The notes under the pieces were generated by a model that searched no databases, was not told where the DNA came from, and saw only the letters and a list, made by a program, of their open reading frames with translations. A stretch of 64,000 nt of DNA, taken from contig NZ_NPDQ01000002.1 of assembly GCF_002812125.1 (NCBI RefSeq), positions 186,001 through 250,000 on the forward strand, given 5' to 3'. Below, piece by piece: positions 61,251 through 64,000 of this stretch. Position numbers and translations under genes: made by a program. Position 1 is the stretch's first letter; each line of letters starts with the position of its first letter. The stretch is from Leptospira brenneri. GTDB taxonomy: Bacteria > Spirochaetota > Leptospiria > Leptospirales > Leptospiraceae.

Positions 61251-63170
61251 TTATGGACTAACTCGGATGTACTGTTGCATCTCTTGGTGGAGAGCAGAGC
61301 AGAAGTCAGTGCAGTAGAATGGATATACACCAGGTTTTGGAGCTACCCATTTGAAGGTTCTAGTTTCACCAGGCATGATGAGTAGGTTAGTCATGTTAGG
61401 TGCACCACCGATTGCAAAACCATGAGGAATGTCATAATCTTGTTCCAGGTTAGTTACGTGGAAGTAAAGAGTTTCTCCAGTTCTTGCTTCAATGATATCT
61501 GGTTTGAAGTGCGAACGAATCGCAGTCATGTAGATATGAGTTGTACTCCCAAGTTTAACAATCTTTGCTTCATTTTCAGTTTTGGTAGCATAGGGATGTT
61601 TGTTCTCTTCTAACGGATAGAGTTTTGCAGTTTTATCCATGATTAGTTTAGCAGGAATCATTTGTGAATAGTGTGGTTCCCCAACAGTAGGAAAGTCCGA
61701 CAACAATTCTGCTTTACCAGAAGAGATATCATAAAGTTGTGCACTTTGTGGTAATTCCATCCCTACCGGTAAAAATCTATCTTTGGTAATTTTGTTCATG
61801 GCAATCAAATACTTACCATAAGGTTCGGTGGAACTACCACCAACGATAGACAAGTGTCCCACACTATAATAAGCAGGTAGATGTTGAACAACTTCCCAAG
61901 TACCAAGTTTCCATTTCACAACTTCTGAACTTACGAAACAAGAAGTATAAGCATAACCTTGTCCATCAAACTCAGTATGTAATGGACCAAGACATGGTTT
62001 TTGTACTTCTCCAGCAAGAGTTGATTCATACTTAAGAACTGGAATTCCATCGATTTCTGTCGAGTGATGTTCCTTTTTATCTTTTACTTCGATCATTTTA
62101 CTAAAGGAGTGAACTGGAATGACAGATGCTAACTTTCCACCACCAACAATGTATTCTCCAGTAGAGTCTACGTCAGTTCCGTGTGGACTTTTTGGTGTTG
62201 GCATATAATACATCATACCTGGACAGTCTTTCGGATTTAACATCTTTACACCGCTTAACTTAGTTGATACGGCTGGTTTGTTTTCTTCTCGAAAGTTATT
62301 TACGTATTCACCACCAAAGTTGTAGGCCTTTCCTTGATCTTTACATTCTTTAGCACGAACCCAGTTGAATGCTAAGATAAAGTCTTTATCTTTTTTAGAA
62401 GCACCAACCTCTAACATTTTATGGGCTTGTTCAGAGTTGTAACTACTGAAGAAACACCAATCATGGGATTTCTTTTTACCACAATGGGATAAGTCATAGT
62501 CAAAACCAGGAACAAGGACTTGTAATTCAATAGAAAGTCTTCCTGTGTTTTTATCTACTTTCACCATAGTGACAGTTCCTTTGAATCCACCCTTGGAAAA
62601 ACTATCAATCGGTACACTTGCTTGTGGAACAGGAACCGAGAAACGTGTTGCTGCCATCAAATACTCTGTATTCTCTGTAGCAAATGGAGATGCATGGTTT
62701 CCTGCAGTGTTTGGAATTTCTAAGATCTCTTTTGTTTCAAAAGACTTTAGATCGATCCTTGCAAGTCTTGGTGTGTTATTTGCATTGAGGAACATCCAAC
62801 GACCATCTTGTTTTCCATCAGTCATAGATGCTTCTACGTGATGGCTATCATCCCAAGGTACATAACCATGAGTTGTTTTTAACATATCTTTTGTTTCTTC
62901 ATCAAACCCATATCCGTTTTCAGGAAATACGGAAAATACAGGAATAATTTTGAATAATCTTGCGGATGGAATTCCGTAAACGGACATCTGACCACTAAAT
63001 CCACCAGACAAAAATGCGTACACTTCGTCCTTTTCACCTGGAGCAACATACACTCTAGAAGCCGCATCAGAAGCAAGCGTTGCTGTTGCTGCTCCTTTTT
63101 TACAATTAGGAATGATTGAAAGGACAACAATTCCTAAGGTAATTAGAATTAAATTTGTTTTTTTGTTCAT
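61251..63170 (-). CDS. nosZ: Nitrous-oxide reductase, clade II (NosZ)
   Basis: Reduces N2O to N2 in the periplasm using the CuZ and CuA centres. 639 residues. The signal (MNKKTNLILITLGIVVLSII) lacks the twin Arg of clade I, so export is by Sec, and C23 in IIPNC may be lipidated. CuZ ligands are seen in DDSHHVEAS (H110, H111) and GNHASPF (H159); more His lie in the beta-propeller. The CuA domain ends with CTDFCSALHQEM (C620, C624, H628, M631). The cytochrome c gene sits eight bases upstream. Confidence 0.96.
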   Translation of the reverse strand: MNKKTNLILITLGIVVLSIIPNCKKGAATATLASDAASRVYVAPGEKDEVYAFLSGGFSGQMSVYGIPSARLFKIIPVFSVFPENGYGFDEETKDMLKTTHGYVPWDDSHHVEASMTDGKQDGRWMFLNANNTPRLARIDLKSFETKEILEIPNTAGNHASPFATENTEYLMAATRFSVPVPQASVPIDSFSKGGFKGTVTMVKVDKNTGRLSIELQVLVPGFDYDLSHCGKKKSHDWCFFSSYNSEQAHKMLEVGASKKDKDFILAFNWVRAKECKDQGKAYNFGGEYVNNFREENKPAVSTKLSGVKMLNPKDCPGMMYYMPTPKSPHGTDVDSTGEYIVGGGKLASVIPVHSFSKMIEVKDKKEHHSTEIDGIPVLKYESTLAGEVQKPCLGPLHTEFDGQGYAYTSCFVSSEVVKWKLGTWEVVQHLPAYYSVGHLSIVGGSSTEPYGKYLIAMNKITKDRFLPVGMELPQSAQLYDISSGKAELLSDFPTVGEPHYSQMIPAKLIMDKTAKLYPLEENKHPYATKTENEAKIVKLGSTTHIYMTAIRSHFKPDIIEARTGETLYFHVTNLEQDYDIPHGFAIGGAPNMTNLLIMPGETRTFKWVAPKPGVYPFYCTDFCSALHQEMQQYIRVSP

Positions 63171-63178
63171 ATAGTTAC

Positions 63179-63640
63179 CTATTTTAAATCCATCTTACGA
63201 AAGTATTCGAGGATCTCTCTTGCCTCTTCTTCCTTTACGTTTTGAAATGTCATTTGAGTTAAGTGCTCGCCGAGTAACTCTTGTCCAATGGGATCTTTTT
63301 GAGTCATTTCGACTGGGTTCAAGATCATATTCATAATCCACTCTGGAGTTCTACGGAGTGTTACATCTTGAAGAGCAGGTCCGACTACCTTTTCTTCAAA
63401 TTTGTGACAAGCGGAACATTTGGCTTCAAATTGTTTTTTGCCACGTTCAGCCATGGGTTGGTCTAAATCTCCAACGGAAATCGATTTTATTGGACCTATT
63501 CCCTTGGAACTAGCATTAGATGTTGGTGTTTCTTCAGTTTTTTCTCCTCCACAGGATATAATTGTCATTGTGACGAAGATTCCTAATACGATTCCGAGTT
63601 TCATTCGGAAGGATCCTTCTCTTAATTCTGAAAGGTTCAT
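63179..63640 (-). CDS. Cytochrome c lipoprotein beside nosZ
   Basis: 153 residues. One haem site, CSACH at 75-79, in a class I cytochrome; the Met ligand is probably in MTQKDP or the MTF near the C-terminus. The ATG 63640 has AAGGAGT eight bases upstream and gives a signal sequence ending in TIISC (Cys30), so it is probably membrane-anchored by lipid. A later ATG (63604) is a less well-supported start. It is a good candidate electron donor to NosZ. Confidence 0.88.
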   Translation of the reverse strand: MNLSELREGSFRMKLGIVLGIFVTMTIISCGGEKTEETPTSNASSKGIGPIKSISVGDLDQPMAERGKKQFEAKCSACHKFEEKVVGPALQDVTLRRTPEWIMNMILNPVEMTQKDPIGQELLGEHLTQMTFQNVKEEEAREILEYFRKMDLK

Positions 63641-63670
63641 TTCAAATACTCCTTATTGTTTTAGTATTGA

Positions 63671-64000
63671 TTACTTCTTTGCCTGCGGTAGTAACACTGT
63701 GTCTACTATATGGATGATTCCGTTTGCTGCGGGAATGGATGCAACGATGGTGGCACCATTAATCATAACCTTCCCATTTTTAACGGAAACTTTTGTGTGG
63801 CCGCCGTTTGCCATACCGAGTTCATCATCTTTACCTGTGAATTCTGATTTCAAAATGGATTCGGTTAAGTTACCCACAACTACATGGTATTCTAATATAT
63901 CTTTTAATGTGCTTTTTTGACTTGGTTTTAAAAGGTCATCTACAGTTCCTGCAGGTAGTTTTGCAAATGCATCATTTGTTGGTGCAAACACTGTGAAAGG
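63671..64000 (-). CDS. Fasciclin-domain protein (partial)
   Basis: The C-terminal part only; the gene continues past the right edge of the window. The visible part reads TVFAPTNDAFAKLPAGTVDD near its start and GIIHIVDTVLLP near its end, the H1 and H2 signatures of the fasciclin (FAS1) fold, an extracellular adhesion-like domain. In other phyla fasciclin genes do occur near nosZ or cytochromes; here the stop is 30 bases before the cytochrome c gene, so it may share the transcript. Confidence 0.85.
   Translation of the reverse strand, partial: PFTVFAPTNDAFAKLPAGTVDDLLKPSQKSTLKDILEYHVVVGNLTESILKSEFTGKDDELGMANGGHTKVSVKNGKVMINGATIVASIPAANGIIHIVDTVLLPQAKK

Noticed and set aside
61251..63170. Twin-arginine signal on NosZ
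   Set aside because: The N-terminus has no RR pair; it begins MNKKTN and has a plain hydrophobic core.
1..64000. CRISPR arrays, insertion sequences, prophage genes
   Set aside because: No regularly spaced direct repeats, transposase or integrase motifs, or phage structural genes were seen.

Overview
The window looks like the chromosome of a spirochete of the genus Leptospira, most likely a saprophytic (L. biflexa-like) species. The base composition is AT-rich and genes are tightly packed, often with 4-base ATGA overlaps. There are many short lipoproteins with loose spirochete-type lipoboxes, frequent TTG/GTG starts, an LpxA and several membrane proteins of Leptospira type. This assignment is an inference from gene content and sequence style; no rRNA or tRNA gene was seen.

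Left part (1-36816), mostly housekeeping and transport. nadA-ispF is followed by a run of same-strand genes: a SpoIIE-type phosphatase with TPRs, an AttH/CrtC-like lipocalin-fold protein, a complete Opp/Dpp-type ABC transporter (two permeases, two ATPases, no binding protein) and an AsmA-like protein. Next come a membrane-anchored MutS-family ATPase, a long-chain acyl-CoA synthetase plus a crotonase behind a promoter embedded in an inverted repeat, an RND pump with its outer-membrane factor, and a CMD-family protein with an ArsS-like radical SAM protein joined to map. Then follow gpsA, a metallophosphoesterase/recG run, a VanY-like peptidase, galE-lpxA, a lone HPt protein, a GT-B-like protein and a thiolase.

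Middle (36817-45741): the most distinctive locus. It encodes two ABC exporters of exactly 1021 residues. Each carries two N-terminal cyclic-nucleotide-binding-like domains and a degenerate C39-peptidase-like domain. They are interleaved with an HlyD-type adaptor and followed by a TolC-like outer-membrane protein, giving a complete type-1-secretion-like export line that looks regulated by a ligand. No cargo gene is obvious; two tiny reading frames lie in the 328-base gap upstream.

Right-middle (45738-54222, minus strand): two small lipoproteins, a DUF2079-like membrane protein, an FAD-dependent dehydrogenase, then a dense run of small metabolic and stress genes (PaiB-like, two GNATs, DinB-like, a chromate transporter, a PhyH-like oxygenase).

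Right end (54314-64000, minus strand): a GC-rich repeat-like element, then a nitrous-oxide-respiration island. Read 5' to 3' it runs fasciclin-domain protein (cut by the window end), lipoprotein cytochrome c, clade-II nosZ, nosB-like, nosL, nosD, nosF, nosY, a Cys/His-rich small protein, a lipoprotein, and a fusion of a PCuAC copper chaperone with a metal-rich outer-membrane barrel. Together these would supply electrons and copper to NosZ for reducing N2O to N2.
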